From Ditylenchus dipsaci (lineage: Eukaryota; Nematoda; Chromadorea; Rhabditida; Anguinidae), in contig SADC01001306.1 of NCBI GenBank assembly GCA_004194705.1, forward strand, positions 124,001 to 188,000: 64,000 nucleotides of DNA. The letters run 5' to 3'. The number at the start of each line of letters is the position of its first letter. The first letter of the stretch is position 1. Below, piece after piece: positions 21,049 to 33,046 of this stretch. Both the position numbers and the translations under genes were made by a program. The notes beneath the pieces are model-generated. The model was given only the letters and a program-made list of their open reading frames with translations, was not told the DNA's origin and searched no databases.

Positions 21049-21290
21049 AGGGCATGCTCGCCGCCGATGGGAATATTTCGAAAGGCGGGTACCAGGTCAA
21101 TTCAAAAAATAATTATTTGAAATAAATTTTAGTTGAATAAGTAATAAGTAAGTGGAATAAGTAATTAAAAATACTTCAATTGTTTAATAGTATCGGTTTC
21201 CTAGTGGTAAAACGGCGGCGGACCTTGACAGTTTGAATTTTACTGGTACCCGCCTTTCAAAATATTCCCATCGGCGACGAGCATGCCCCT
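21049..21290. mobile_element. TTAA-flanked MITE with tRNA-like core
   Basis: TTAA at 21045-21048 and 21291-21294 flanks inverted ends of the form AGGG(G)CATGCTCG and CGAGCATGCCCCT. The arms extend about 55 bases (CCGATGGGAATATTT). TTAA duplication is characteristic of piggyBac elements; the assignment rests on this and the CCCT-type tips. Between the arms, 21192-21245 reads TTTCCTAGTGGTAAAACGG, then TTTGAATTT, weakly resembling A and B boxes of a tRNA. Confidence 0.65.
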
Positions 21291-21319
21291 TTAAGTAAGC
21301 TATTGGCATCTGTTATACC

Positions 21320-21615
21320 TAGAGATGATGACGGGACGGGACAATTCCCGCCCGATCGGTCTGATTTTGAAGCATTGTCCCGTGCCGGAATCCCGCCCGG
21401 AAATTTTTTCGACACCTGTGCCGTTCCGGTGTCCCGTCTCGAAAATTTTTTTTCTCAAATTCTGTTTTTTAGCCATTTTACAAAAATTTTAAAATTCGAA
21501 AAATGACGGACGATTCCCGCACGCCCGGCGGAGTTTTATAGGACCGTCCAAGTGTCCCGTCCCGAAATTTTTAAATTCTGTCCGTCCCGTCCCGAAAACG
21601 TCAAGCCATCATCTC
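21320..21615. repeat. Foldback with CCCGTCCCG words
   Basis: The left half has GACGGGACGGGACAATTCCCG and the right half GTCCGTCCCGTCCCGAAAAC, with outer tips AGAGATGATG and CATCATCTCTA. The right tip ends at about 21617. No coding capacity. Confidence 0.6.
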
Positions 21616-21761
21616 TAGTTATAACACTTTGTTTACCTACAAATCTTGTTTTTGCAAAATCTCCCCTCGCCCTTTTTTGTCATTAAAAAGTTTGTTGCCA
21701 AAAAACTTTTTCTTGTCGCAAAAACTTTTTTGTCAAGACAAACGACAAGAAATATCTTTAA

Positions 21762-21990
21762 AGGGACATACCAGCGCGTTAGACTGCAATTAAGGCAGGT
21801 ACCAGCAATATGTTTCTTCTCTTGACTTTTTATCCATAAACGTTCTACCTGATCCGACGAAAGTTTTCTGCCTACTTTTTAAAAGTAGGATTTTATCAGA
21901 TTTGAGTTGAAACGAGTCAAAACAAGAACGATTTTTGAAAAATTACTGGTCTCCGCCTTAACCTGCAGTGTAACGCGCTGGTATGCCCCT
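21762..21990. mobile_element. TTAA-flanked MITE, second type
   Basis: TTAA at 21758-21761 and 21991-21994. Inverted ends AGGGACATACCAGCGCG and CGCGCTGGTATGCCCCT, extended by inner AATTAAGGC/GCCTTAACCT. Tips resemble those of 21049-21290, so both were probably moved by one piggyBac-type transposase. Confidence 0.7.
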
Positions 21991-21994
21991 TTAA

Positions 21995-23410
21995 CAATAA
22001 AAAGTCTTTTGATAACAACTTTTTTAGCGACAAAAAAGCTATACACAATATGCTAAAAACAAAATAGCTTTTTCATTGAACTTTTTTGTTGCCAAAAAGT
22101 CGTCGCAAAAAGTCTGTTTCTCGACACTCGTGTTGACAAGGAAGACTCCAAATATTGCATGAAGATTTCCCAAATTTTGTCCGTTGATATTTTTGAGCAA
22201 AAGTATAATGAAAAATGACTAAAATGCTACTCAATAGTTTGGATTTTAAAAAACATTTGAAAAAATTAAAATAAATGTCAAATATTTAAATGCAAAAAAT
22301 AATAATTGAAAAATATCACTGACAAAATTTATGTTGTCCCGCTTGTATTTGAAAATTTGAAATGTGAAAGTCAAAAAAATGAGCATGGTCTTTTCAGCAA
22401 AAGTATTTTTTGTGTTTCGGTAGACTGAAAATTTTGAAATTAATCAAGAGAAGGTGGAGCTTTGATATTCAGAAATCAAAAAACTGCTTAAACAACCTGA
22501 TAAATTGCTTTGAGTTTCACAATTTTCTGGCCCAAAATTAATCAAGCGAAAGTGCTCAGTTTTTGCGAAAGAAAAGTGCATGGAGACAAAATGAGTGCTT
22601 TGATAGAAGAAGCTATTAATGCTTGCAAATCAATCACTCCCATCTATTCTCCTTTTCCAACAACTTTTGCCTTTTTGGAATCACGTGAATAGTTGCCCAA
22701 ACATTGCTAATCCCTTATGAAAAAATATTTTCCTATTGCCAGTGTAAATCACGTTCTGCAAGGAGGAGAGAGAACGCCTCAACTGTTTTTGTTGTTGCCT
22801 TTTGACGGCCATGTAAAAGGGGAATACCCTGACTGTCTCTTATCATTTTGCTGCTTGCCTTCCTGGTTTCAATTTAAAAGCGCTTTCCTTGCATTGAATT
22901 GGTATCAGTTCTTGCAAACCACCCGACTTTCCACAGCATTTCCTTGTTGTTGGTGCAAAATATTTAAATCTTGCCATATTTCTGCTAAATGTGTCAATCC
23001 ATAAACTCATCTCATCAATCTTCTCTGAAACAAAAGTTTGTAGCTGTGAAACATTCAAAATCTTCAAAGGTATCTTCAGTTTGTATGGAAGATAAGGCGT
23101 AAAAACAATATGGTTATTGCTCTTATTGGACATAGAGCAATTCGTGCTGGGTTTTTTTTTCCAAAATCTCTTTAAAATCCGAATCATTTACAGTCAGACC
23201 TGGATGTGACGGCATCTATGGGACCAGCTGCAGATGCCGTTATATAGGAGAAAATCTTCATCGAATTTCTTTTTTGGCAAATCAAATCGGGTTGAAAAAA
23301 GATGTCGTTGTATGGGGGCTATTCGAGTTAAGATTTATCAAAACTTTAAAAATGTTCTCGGGTGATTACAAGCGAAACACAGACAATTTGAAACAGCAAC
23401 TATCGTACTT
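21995..23410. other. Intergenic, one possible minus-strand exon
   Basis: Tandem-like CAAAAAACTTTTT words occur around 21680-22110. A minus-strand open frame of 114 codons (23187-22843) has ordinary composition with a Cys pair near its C-terminus, but no homology that I recognise and no splice partners. At 23190-23250 there is half of a CAGTCAGACCTGGATG pogo-like end. Confidence 0.35.
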
Positions 23411-23415
23411 TAAAT

Positions 23416-24367
23416 TAGGGTTGAGTGATGGGTAATTACCCGGGTAATTCTCCGGGTAATTACCCGGGTAATTACCCGGAGAAATACTAAGTATTTCTCC
23501 GTAGAGAAAAATCGGAGAAATACTATTTTTTAGTATTTATTGCTCGGGGAGGCAATATTTACTTCCTAATTATGCAGGAATCACTTCCCGCTTGAGCCAT
23601 GCATTTCCTTTACACTACTGGTCTCCTTTTAAACGTCGAAGGTTCGACTCCCAGCTGATACATTTTTTCATTATTTTATTTTTCTGCGATATCTTCTTCA
23701 TTTTTACGCTGATATATTTTGAATATTTTTATTTTACAAGTATAATTGCTTTCATCATAGACAATTTAATGGCAATTATGGTCGACAAATATCACAATCA
23801 CCACTAACCATTCACTTTTTTATCTTTTTTTTCAACCATTCACTTTTTTATCACTTTTTTCACCATTCACTTAATCCACCTACCCTACTCAGCCAGAAAT
23901 TTTTTGGTTTAGGTATCATCCAGATGGTCTAGGTATCATCTAGGTGTTTTAATTAATATCCAGATGGTTCGGGTACTATCCAGGGGTTTGGGTACCATCC
24001 ATGTGATTTGGGTACCATCCAGGTGGTTTGGTAATATCCAGGTGTTTTGAGTGATATCCAGATGGTTTGGGTACCATCCATGTTATTTGGGTACCATCCA
24101 GGTGGTTTGGGTAATATCTAGGTGTTTTGAGTGATATCCAGATGGTTTGGGTACCGTCCAGGTGTTTCGGGTAACATCCAGATGGTTTGGGCACTATCCA
24201 GGTGATTTAGGTACCATACCGGTGGTTTGGGTACCATTCAGGTGGTTTGGGTACCATCCAGATGGTTTAGATATCAGCAAATAGTATTTCTCCGCTTTTC
24301 GGGTAATTACCGGTAATTACCCGGGTAATTACCTGGAAAGTATTTCTCCGGAGAATTACCCAACCCT
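23416..24367. mobile_element. Large GGGTAATTACCC-word element
   Basis: Starts GGGTTGAGTGATGGGTAATT, ends GAGAATTACCCAACCCT. Both flanks consist of TAATTACCCGGG words plus TATTTCTCCG, as in 12661-12804. The interior holds a tandem array at 23890-24280 (unit GGTTTGGGTACCATCCAGGT, about 18 copies). It also has a possible B-box at 23639-23650 (GGTTCGACTCCC) without a good A box. Confidence 0.65.
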
Positions 24368-24722
24368 ACTTTAAATTATATTTTAACAACCAAGAATATT
24401 TTTTGGAAACTTAACCTTTCCACTCTCAGATTCCTAGGAACATTTTTCACGGAGGTGTCTATGATTATTTTCTTTGGCAAAATAGGCCCTTTTTGTCGAT
24501 AAAAATTTCACAGAAAAACCCACTAGTTCGATTCTTCTTTGAGAACATACCTTTTCGTTTGATCATTACCAATTTTACGTGAAAATTTGTCTTATTGATT
24601 GGATTTGTATAAATTACTTTCACAATTGTTACTTCTGGACTTGGTTGCCTCACCTCTAACTCTCTTGGCCTCGCATTCATGGCTTATGATTTGGCACAGG
24701 GCAAGCCGGCGTATGTTACGAC

Positions 24723-24937
24723 CAGTGATGTATTTTTGCGATTTTTCGCTCCGGCTCTGAAATCTTAGTTTAAAAAAATTTGCTCCTGCTCTTGCTTCAG
24801 GCTCTCAACTTTAAAAAATTTGCTCCGGCTCTTGCTCCGGGCTCTCAACTTTAAAACATTTGCTCCAGCTCTGGCTCCTGCTCGGAGCCAGAGCAAAGCC
24901 AGAGCAAGAGCCAGAGCCGGAGATTTATGCATCACTG
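24723..24937. mobile_element. hAT MITE, TSD GTTACGAC
   Basis: Inverted ends CAGTGATG and CATCACTG are flanked by GTTACGAC at 24715-24722 and 24938-24945. The body is almost entirely the word GCTCCGGCTCTT on the left and its complement on the right. Ends of CAGTG type with 8-bp duplications are hAT. A diverged relative starts at about 28020. Confidence 0.85.
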
Positions 24938-25141
24938 GTTACGACGCAATCAAATAATTTTTCCGAACCACAAGAAAGTAAAGGAAACATGTTTGAGTGT
25001 TTCCTAATGTACCATGGTCTATCCTGCGATAAGCATGAGCCATGAAACAACAGGGAGACCAAAGCAATCTTGGAGTGCGTATACCAACTGCAGAACTGCC
25101 TTAAATTAATTCACTCTTATTCTACATTTAATATGATTTCA

Positions 25142-25388
25142 GGCAGCCCATACAGTTGATTTGTGGACTCAAGTCGAATTAAACATGATTTCTGGTGCAG
25201 CCGCAGTGATTGAGTGTTCTTTGTTGTTGGTGTCCACCATCACCGCCCTGTTCTCCATCCTAAATCCCAAAGTGAAAGGAGTGTTTTACTATGTGCTTGT
25301 GCTCCTACCCATTTCCATGTTGCTGCCGGCAGTGACAGGCACTCATGCCCACAAGACCGAGAAAACTATTGCATCAGCCGATGATTAG
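25142..25388 (+). CDS. Terminal exon of a two-helix membrane protein
   Basis: After the acceptor ATGATTTCAG the frame is open for about 82 codons to TAG at 25386-25388. The residues begin AHTVDLWTQVELN. They include two hydrophobic segments (residues about 16-40, with IECSLLLVSTITALF, and 48-68, with VFYYVLVLLPISMLLPAV) separated by NPKVKG, then a hydrophilic His/Lys tail. An AATAAA signal lies at about 25674. Upstream exons could not be identified because the hAT MITE and other repeats lie just before it. I do not recognise the family. It could also be a single-exon fragment. Confidence 0.35.
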
Positions 25389-25689
25389 ATTTAACAACGT
25401 GGGTGGTTTGATGACTATTTTACTAATTGGTGATTTTGACTTTTCAGTATTTAGGTTGGTGGTGTCAGATGCTCTTAGCCAATGTTATTTATTCGAAATT
25501 CCTAACACAAGTGAAATTGTACTGAAGAATAATGGACAAGAAACCGGGTACCTTTCCACAACCAAAAATCTCTGTGCTTTATTGTTTTTGCAGCTACCGA
25601 CATATTTGTTTTGATTGTTTTTTTTTCAATTTTATTCTGTGTTATTTGTCTTGTGCTTTTAAAACTTTTAATGAATAAATAAGAGAATT

Positions 25690-27590
25690 GCAAGAATTGA
25701 TGAGCGCAACAATACCCGTGCTTAAATTATGTATGCTTTTTTTTTGGAAAACAGACACTTTAGTCTATAAAAGCAGATCGTGGAGAAGAAACACATCTCC
25801 TTCGATTCGTAATTTTATATAAAATTTCATATTAAAATATCAATATTTGTGAACCTACGAAATTGTATTCTGTCATTTTGAGAAATTTTCCGCTTTAAAA
25901 TATATTTTGAAAGTGTTATTTCAATGACGCCGATCCCAAGAAAAATAATTTATTCAAGCAGATCAGGAAAAGACTCTCTTTCTTTTTTTATTGTTCCGAC
26001 AAGGGACCCTTTCGGGGTGTCATCTGGAAGACTCTCCCACGTGGTTTTTTGCATATTCCTGTAGAACATGTATGACCTTCGAGTAAAACTGGGCTATTGA
26101 GGCAATATTTTCACAAAGGTGGTACAACACTCAAAGCAAAGTTAAAAAATACCCATGATAAGGATTATCATGATTTTTTTTTAATCGCGTGAATTTTTTT
26201 GACACATTCTTGTAGAGCAGGTATTAATTTCTCGTGAAACTAGGCCATTAAAAATGATATTACTACAAAAGATAGTACAAGGATTAAATCAAAGTTATGA
26301 AATATCATGTTTTTTTTAAATTTTTCATTCAATTTATTTTGTACACAAAAATTTTATTTTTAGGTTTTATGCATTTACTCAGAATGACATCTAGCAAACA
26401 TTTTGGTAGTTTACACCTATAATTTTATATAAAAAATCTCTCCATAGTATTTGGGTAAGCTATGTGGGTCACCAGTTTTGACTTCGGAGGCCAAAATGGG
26501 TCGTAGAGTGAGAAATCATGTTTGTCTTCAATACCATTGTGTTTCCCAGAATGTCAGCTTTCGTTTTAAAAAATCGTCTAAAAATACGCGTTTTAAGAGG
26601 GGCATATGCATACTTTCATGAAGGCTGTAGTATTTGGAACGAGAAGGGGTCACGCTTTTTTGACTTTGGAGGTCAAAAAAGGGCCACGGACGGCAAAAAT
26701 CATTTTGTCGCTAACACAATCATGTTTCCTAGAATGTCAGCTTTCGTTAACAAAAAAGATTGTCGAAGAATACGCGTTTTGATAAGGACATATGCATACA
26801 TTTCTGAAAGCCATTTTTCATTGACCACTTTTTGATTGTACTTGAAATTTTTTACTTTGAAATTTTAAAGTTTTGCTCCAAAATGGGATTTGTCTCGAAA
26901 CGAAAACTGTTTGTCGGGGCCGATTCGATTCCGGTCTCAGTTTTTTAATTGTATACTGTAGGATACTCTAAAGGGGGGGGAAGCTGTTAAGGAGATTGTC
27001 TCAACACGAAAGGATTAATCCCAGGTTTTTTTTCTTTTTAATGGTTTTTGTTTTTTAAAGACACTGAATAAAAATTTCGGCGCTAGTAGCGAATACTAAA
27101 CACGGAATTCCCTACTCTAATAACGGTTCCTATAAGGGTTTTAGGACTTGCTGAGCACGAATATCACGAAATCGGACGAAGAGCAATGCCCTCGAATAAC
27201 CTGATTTCACGAGGACTCATTGAAAAATGGATGGTTTTTTCATCAGGCTAGTGAGCAGTCAATTAACTTAGCTCAGCAATTTCTTTTATGCTCATAAGAA
27301 AGCCCTTTGTCTGGACTTTCTAATAGTATGTCGTTTGCCTACATACGAAAAAATAATCACGGATAAAATTTTTAAGGAATCAATTAAGACTGTTTTTTGA
27401 AGTAACAGTTCTAAGAAAAGTATTTTATTTATTTTCTCACAGATGCATCTAGCCTAAAAACGGACTTCAGATTCAGAAACAGCATGAAAAATGGCACCTG
27501 ATAGTGCTTTAAATTCAAATAAAAAGGGCTACTGAGCTGTCAAGCTGAAGCAATTATGAGTTCAAAAAAACGTCTTGAAAAACAGTTTCA
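25690..27590. other. AT-rich intergenic DNA with a diverged direct repeat
   Basis: Two diverged copies of a block of about 165 bases lie at 26515-26660 and 26695-26820 (shared AGAATGTCAGCTTTCGTT and ACGCGTTTT). Weaker copies of the same pattern extend back to about 26100 (ACATTCTTGTAGAGCAG). At 27075-27100 there is one end of the GCGCTAGTAGCGAATAC family. No gene is evident. Confidence 0.45.
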
Positions 27591-27598
27591 CGTAAAAT

Positions 27599-27834
27599 AT
27601 AAGGTCGTGTCAAAACTTCGCAGCGTTTTTTTCAAAAGCCATTTTTATGGCATTGCGTTTTTACAATATATTTTTCCTCAATTTTTTAAAAGTTCACCAC
27701 TCATTTTGTAGCCAAGATTTTCAGCTACAAAATGAGTGGTAAACTTTTGAAAAATTGATGAAAAATTTATTGTAAAAACGCAATGCCATAAATATGACTT
27801 TTGAAAAGAACGCTGCAAACTTTTGACACGACCT
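27599..27834. mobile_element. Palindromic MITE AGGTCGTGTCAAAA
   Basis: Ends AGGTCGTGTCAAAACTTCGC and GCAAACTTTTGACACGACCT are inverted. The arms pair all the way to a centre at about 27725, where CCACTCATTTTGTAGC faces GCTACAAAATGAGTGG. It is flanked by TA-rich sequence, but the duplication length is ambiguous. Confidence 0.7.
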
Positions 27835-28406
27835 AATACTTGCATAACTGCAATTCTGACACCGGATTCCTGTTTAACATGGCCGATTTACTGAAGAAAC
27901 TGCTATTTGAATCAGAAAGTCACTGTTAAATTTCACTTTCCTTTCAAGACAAAAATCATTTAAATTTGAAAAAAATCCGAAAAATTCATTATTGAATCTG
28001 CTTGTTGGGCGTGGTGACCAGTGATGTGCGCAGCTCCGCTCTTGGCTCTGCTCAGAATCTGGCACCAGAGTGGCCAAAAGCCACTGAAAGTTGGTTTTTG
28101 GGGGGTTTATTAAAGGGGGAGTAAATTTTTTTGCGAAAACTCGATTTCGCGCATTCGGATTCTATTTTGATCGGCTCAATCGCTAAGAATCCACCCTGAA
28201 CCATTCAGAATCACTTTAAACCACTCCCAACCAGTATTTAAGTACCCTAAAACAGTGTTTAAGATGGTTTAAAATAGTTCTGAATGGTTCAGGGTGGATT
28301 CTGAGCGACTGCCCCGATTAAAGTGGAATTCTGATGCGCGCAATCGAATTATCGCAAAAAGTTTACTATCCCTTTAGTAAACCCCAAAGGAGCCGGATAT
28401 TTATAT

Positions 28407-31046
28407 GGCACACCCGAAAAGAACATAAAATATTTAGGAAAAAATCGATTAGGAAATTAATTCATTTGAGAAAAAATACAAATAAGGAAAAATTGGTCCT
28501 GGCACGAATTGTTTCGGAAACAATTATTTCTAAATAAAAAGAAGCGAGCAAAATCAGTGCAAGAAAAAATAAATTGTGCATTTTGCTTTCCTTTCTCTAT
28601 TTGGAGCTGTGCGGCTGTATTTTAATTGTTTATCGTATTCACTTGTGTTTTACTCAACTTTTTCAGTTGCTGATCTTAATCATGAGTCCGGCTACATTGC
28701 CAAGAGTTGTCTACAGCAGTGAAGATGAAGCGAGCTCAGACGAAGCCTAGAGCGAATGGAGCAATGAAAGTGATCTGATCGATCTTGAAGTGGAAGAACA
28801 ACAGCAAGCTGAGATAGAAGAAAATCTACAAGTCAGAGTGGGTCGTCCAAAAAAGAGGAAGACGGTTGTGGATCCTCCGATTCCAATTCAATTCATTCCA
28901 AGCCAGCGCAAAAAGAAGGATGGAGGTGACAGTTACCTGGCCCTGTTCGACAGTAAAAATTTTACTTTTCATAAAGTGTGTATCGCTGTCTAGTTGTAAA
29001 TGTTTAAGGCGAGGTGTACAAGCGTTCGCAATTACCTAACACGGAGGGAATTCAGCAGTGGCTTTGCATTAAAGTGAAGGAGGGATGCAAATCAACCATG
29101 GTGACGAATCGGGCGAACGAATGTGTTGGCAAGAGCGAAGGCGGTCACTCACATGTCACAGCAAAGGTTGATCTGGATATAAGAAAATTCATGTCCCAGA
29201 TTCCAGTAATCGCTCTAGAAGATCAGGTTTGCGTGATTAGTTTCTTACTCTATGATTCCCAAGCTTTTATTATACTTTTTTAGTCAGCGCCACGCGAAAT
29301 TCATTCGCGGTTAGTGGAAAATGTGTCAAGCAAAGTCAAGTGTTATTAATTAAATCATTTCCAGAAGCGCGACGGAGATCCAAGGACTACGACAAATCCG
29401 GAACTGATGGATATTCCGCAGGAGCTTCAAAATTACAAAGGCAATCCTTTCGTTGTATTTGACAGTGGTCCATCAACTAGAAGAATCATTATTTTCTCGA
29501 CTCCTGCGTTGATAGAAGTATCTTTTACTCTATTTTCTTTTGGATTACCTGCGTTTCTTTTATTTACCTGTTAAATGCAATTCAGTTTCTTGAGAGGAGT
29601 GAATGGTGGGGATTGATGGTACTTTTGCTCTCGTTCCGAAAGGGTGGAAACAACTGCTGACTCTACACGCCAAGCAAGGGGAAAGCTTTATTCCGTGTCT
29701 ACATGCCTTGCTCCGAAGAAATCTCGCCGGACTTATGACCGCTTCTTTGCCGCCGTTCAGCAACTGATTCCGTATGCAAGAGTGATACACGCACACATGG
29801 ACTTCGAGAGAACCCTGATCGCATCATTTGAGCATCACTACAATCGTGAGATTAGTTGATCACAGACGGACGTGTTTATTGAATATATAAAATTTAGTGG
29901 CTGAGAAACACGGATGTTTTGCTCATTTTGCGCGGGCGCTGTACAGGAGGGTCCAGAAGCTTAGTCTGACTCGTAAATATAAAGAAGAAGGCGCTTTCAC
30001 CGCAATATTCGACATGCTCAAATCCCTGGGTAGACATTTATCACTGTTAGAAGCGTAAAATTTTCTCGTACAATAATTTTTCAGCGTACATCCCTACCAC
30101 CAATATTCACGCAGCGTTTGATGCAGTTATGCTCCGGTATGCGCGCAATGCTGATGGGACAGATAAATTTGAAGTCGGCTCGAGCGAAAAGAGGTTTATC
30201 GAATACTTTGTGCAGGTGTGCATTTTACAAAATTCTTTCACGTTTTTATTATGCTCTTGTAGACTTGGCTTGGGCATATCAACGGCCGCCGTCCAATGTT
30301 TCCGAATGAGCTTTGGAACTGCTTCGATCTTACAAGGGAAGGCAAGTCCAAAACAACGAACTCATTAGAGGCATGGCACAATGCCCTGAAACTAACTTTA
30401 GGATCTCCTGACGGCAAGCGACCAAGGTTTTGGAAGTGGTTGCGCCAAATGAAGAAGGAATGCAGCTTAAAAGAGGCCGAACTCATCAGACTTCAAAGTA
30501 CGCCAATGAAATTGAAGACCGCCGACAAGCGAATTGCACAACAAAGGAAAGAACTGGCTGAGAATTACAATCCGATGGAAATGTTTCAATATTTGCAAAA
30601 TCAAGCCAATTACACTGTTATAGATCAGTTTTGATTTTTGAATGCTTTTGTTGTTATAATGAAGTTTTCGGAAATTAATTTCAGTTGTTGAACGCACTTG
30701 TAATTGTGATTGGTTCTGCGTGATATGTTGTTTAGAAAAAGGTGTAATTTTTTTTTGATGTTCGTTTTTCTCCGTTCGAACGGGAATTAGGAATGTGCTT
30801 ACGTCGAATTTGTTTCTCTCGATATCAAGTGTAAAGCACATAGCGAACCTCAAAGATCCCGAATAAATTTTTCTCGCTTCTTTTTTTCCGAAAACGCATC
30901 TTTCTAAAAGCATTTTATTGCCAAAACAATATTTACAAAACAATTCGTGCCAGGACCAATTTTTCTTTATTTGTATTTTTTCTCAAATGAATTAATTTCC
31001 TAATCGATTTTTTCCTAAATATTTTATGTTCTTTTCGGGGTGTGCC
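28407..31046 (+). mobile_element. Mutator-like element, 2.64 kb, TSD ATTTATAT
   Basis: Terminal inverted repeats of about 110 bases (28407-28516 and 30935-31046) start GGCACACCC(C)GAAAAG and remain paired through AATTGGTCCTGGCACGAATT. The direct duplication ATTTATAT is present at 28399-28406 and 31047-31054. Long inverted ends and an 8-10 bp duplication fit Mutator-like elements, and the internal gene agrees. Confidence 0.88.
28682..30634 (+). pseudogene. MULE transposase with FLYWCH-type finger, broken
   Basis: ATG at 28682; an in-frame TAG at 28748 follows an acidic stretch. A basic segment GRPKKRK precedes a FLYWCH-like zinc finger spanning two exons (FDSKNFTFHK, then WLCIKVKEGC…HSHV, about 28955-29155). 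Next come exons with FVVFDSG and IDGTFALVPKGWKQLL (first catalytic Asp in DGTF), a frame break near 29712, then RRTYDRFFAAVQQLIP, FAHFARALYRRVQ and the C-terminal TWLGHINGRRPMFPNELWN…TTNSLEAWHN block, ending TGA at 30632. Order and motifs match MULE transposases. One early stop and at least one frameshift make this copy inactive, unless the stop is removed by splicing. Confidence 0.85.
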
Positions 31047-31143
31047 ATTTATATATCACTGCTTACATATAAGCTCTGATCTTGGCTCCGAGCGCTCCTG
31101 CTCCGAGCCAAGAGCCACGATTTTTTAATAAAATATTGCTGTA

Positions 31144-31311
31144 CAGTCAACTCTCGATACAGTGTACCTCGATATAATGTAGATCTCGATATAGTGTATA
31201 TTTTCTCAACCTCATTTAGTCAGCTCTATGCCAGACTGGCTTACAGTGTACCCTCGATATAGTGTATGTTTTTCCGATCCCCGCGAGCTACACTGTATCG
31301 AGAGTAGACTG
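31144..31311. mobile_element. Pogo-like MITE, TA-flanked
   Basis: CAGTCAACTCTCGATACAGTG … CACTGTATCGAGAGTAGACTG between TA dinucleotides. Internal words CTCGATATAGTGTA are repeated four to five times. Confidence 0.75.
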
Positions 31312-32440
31312 TATTTAGTGTCAAAATAATCATGAGGTTCTGCTTATTCTTTTTGTATAAAAGAGTAAGCTAGTTATTTTCTTAAAATAAAGTTACAGCT
31401 CGTAGAAAGTCAGAGTTAGACATAATGAGAATCCCTACCCTAACAAATAAGTGGTTATTTAGATTGACTTTGTAAACAAAAACAGGTTATGTTCAGTATC
31501 AATAGAAAGTTTAGCTTCTTGCCGTCATTTTGGTGTATTATGAACTTGGGTGCAACATAGCGATTACAACGAGCCACTTGAAAACCTGTGGGTATCCAGC
31601 TGGATTTTGACCATCCACAACCTGTTACCCTCCGGAGCCTTTTTCACCTATTTCATCAATGATTGAAGCGGGAAGGACCCGCACCATCGTGTTCAGCATG
31701 AAATTCTGAGTTGAAAAATACCGGCCTACGAATTCGTATTGGGCGTGTTGATGTTGCACCCTTAATAGTCCGTCTTTATATATCGGGCCACAAATATCAG
31801 TCTTCAATTCTCGGCTTTTAAAAAGCCAATCCTTAAGAATTATTTCTTGAGTGTTAAGTCCCACATGTAACCACGCCCAACAAGCAGATTTAAAACATGT
31901 CAGTGACCCATACATGTGTTACCAAATACTATACAGAGATTAATTTCCAAAAAAATCTTAAAACACCCTATGCTTATCCGATCTATCTGAAAACTGGCCA
32001 TTTTTTCGGATAACGGATATAGGATGTTAAAAAGTGCCGGGTATCGGATATCGTATATCCGGTTCAGCCCTGACTGGAACTAACTAATGTTCATAAAAGT
32101 TGTACTGAAAAGGCATGACACAGTTTCTAAAAGAACAAATTCAATAAAATAAAATATTTGAAACACGAATAATAAAAGTCTGCTAATTTAAACTTTGATT
32201 TGTCATTTCAATTAACACGTCAAGGCTTGACTGTAAGACAAGCACATTCTGGTGCGGAATTTTATGGAGAATCTTTCTATCGCGATGTTTTTTTTAGAAG
32301 GGCAACTTTTCCGCTGGAACTGTCATTTTAGAAAAGTAGAAAAGTCATTTTTTAGAAACAACTAAAATGACTGGAAGGGGTTTTGTGATAAGGTCTGTGG
32401 CCTTTGATAAAATAACCATTCATATACCTATAAATCTTAT
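31312..32440. other. Intergenic, no supportable gene
   Basis: A 96-codon minus-strand open frame (31915-31625) overlaps repeat sequence shared with 27990-28020 (CAAGCAGATT) and has no recognisable homology. At 31995-32060 there is a degenerate GGATATCCG-type inverted word cluster. Confidence 0.35.
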
Positions 32441-32442
32441 TA

Positions 32443-32493
32443 TGTAGGAGAGGTAATGAGCTTTTGGTTAGAAAGCTCATTACCTCTCCTACA
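32443..32493. repeat. Perfect 22-bp hairpin with 7-base loop
   Basis: TGTAGGAGAGGTAATGAGCTTT is followed by loop TGGTTAG and the exact reverse complement. It lies 30 bases outside the left end of the giant inverted repeat and is not present at the right end. The stem length suits a small-RNA hairpin, but a short foldback is as likely. Confidence 0.6.
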
Positions 32494-33046
32494 AAATAAC
32501 GCATATTTAAGTTTTTATTTTTGTTAAGTATATCGCTGAATAAATGCATTTAAAAATTAGGTGTCATTTTTCATTCACAAAGTTTTCGTGAAAAAATGGG
32601 TGTAACTTTTTTTACAATGGCAAAGCACTATATATGATCAACGAAAAAAGAAAAGTGATAGTGGCGGTCATTATGACACCAGATGCAGCAATAGTTTATA
32701 ATAATATGGTTACAAAATATGCAAAATTAAAATATAAGGTGTAACACAAATTCCCTTAACTTTTTTCTGCTAGCGAAAATGTCGATTCTGACACCGGATT
32801 CATGTTGAGCATGGTCAATTTACTTAGGCTTCCCTCATACTCCCGCGCAACACGAGTCGCGCAACAAAATTCATAGGGTTCTACGGGAACAACTTTTATT
32901 TTCGGTCGCAGACATCTTATACTCAAAATTACGGCTAGAATCTAGCAAATATTTTAATAATAAAGAATTTTCAATCTGATATAGAAATGTTTTAGGAATA
33001 ATCACAAGTATGTGGCAAATCGGCGTGTTGCGCAAGAAAGTGACGC

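Noticed and set aside
22843..23187. Minus-strand 114-codon frame as a gene
   Set aside because: Composition is ordinary, but there is no family recognition and no splice evidence; mentioned only in the region note.
24465..24680. Minus-strand 71-codon frame next to the hAT MITE
   Set aside because: Starts plausibly but ends in low-complexity K/F sequence; no partner exons found.
31625..31915. Minus-strand 96-codon frame
   Set aside because: Overlaps a dispersed repeat and lacks splice context or recognisable homology.
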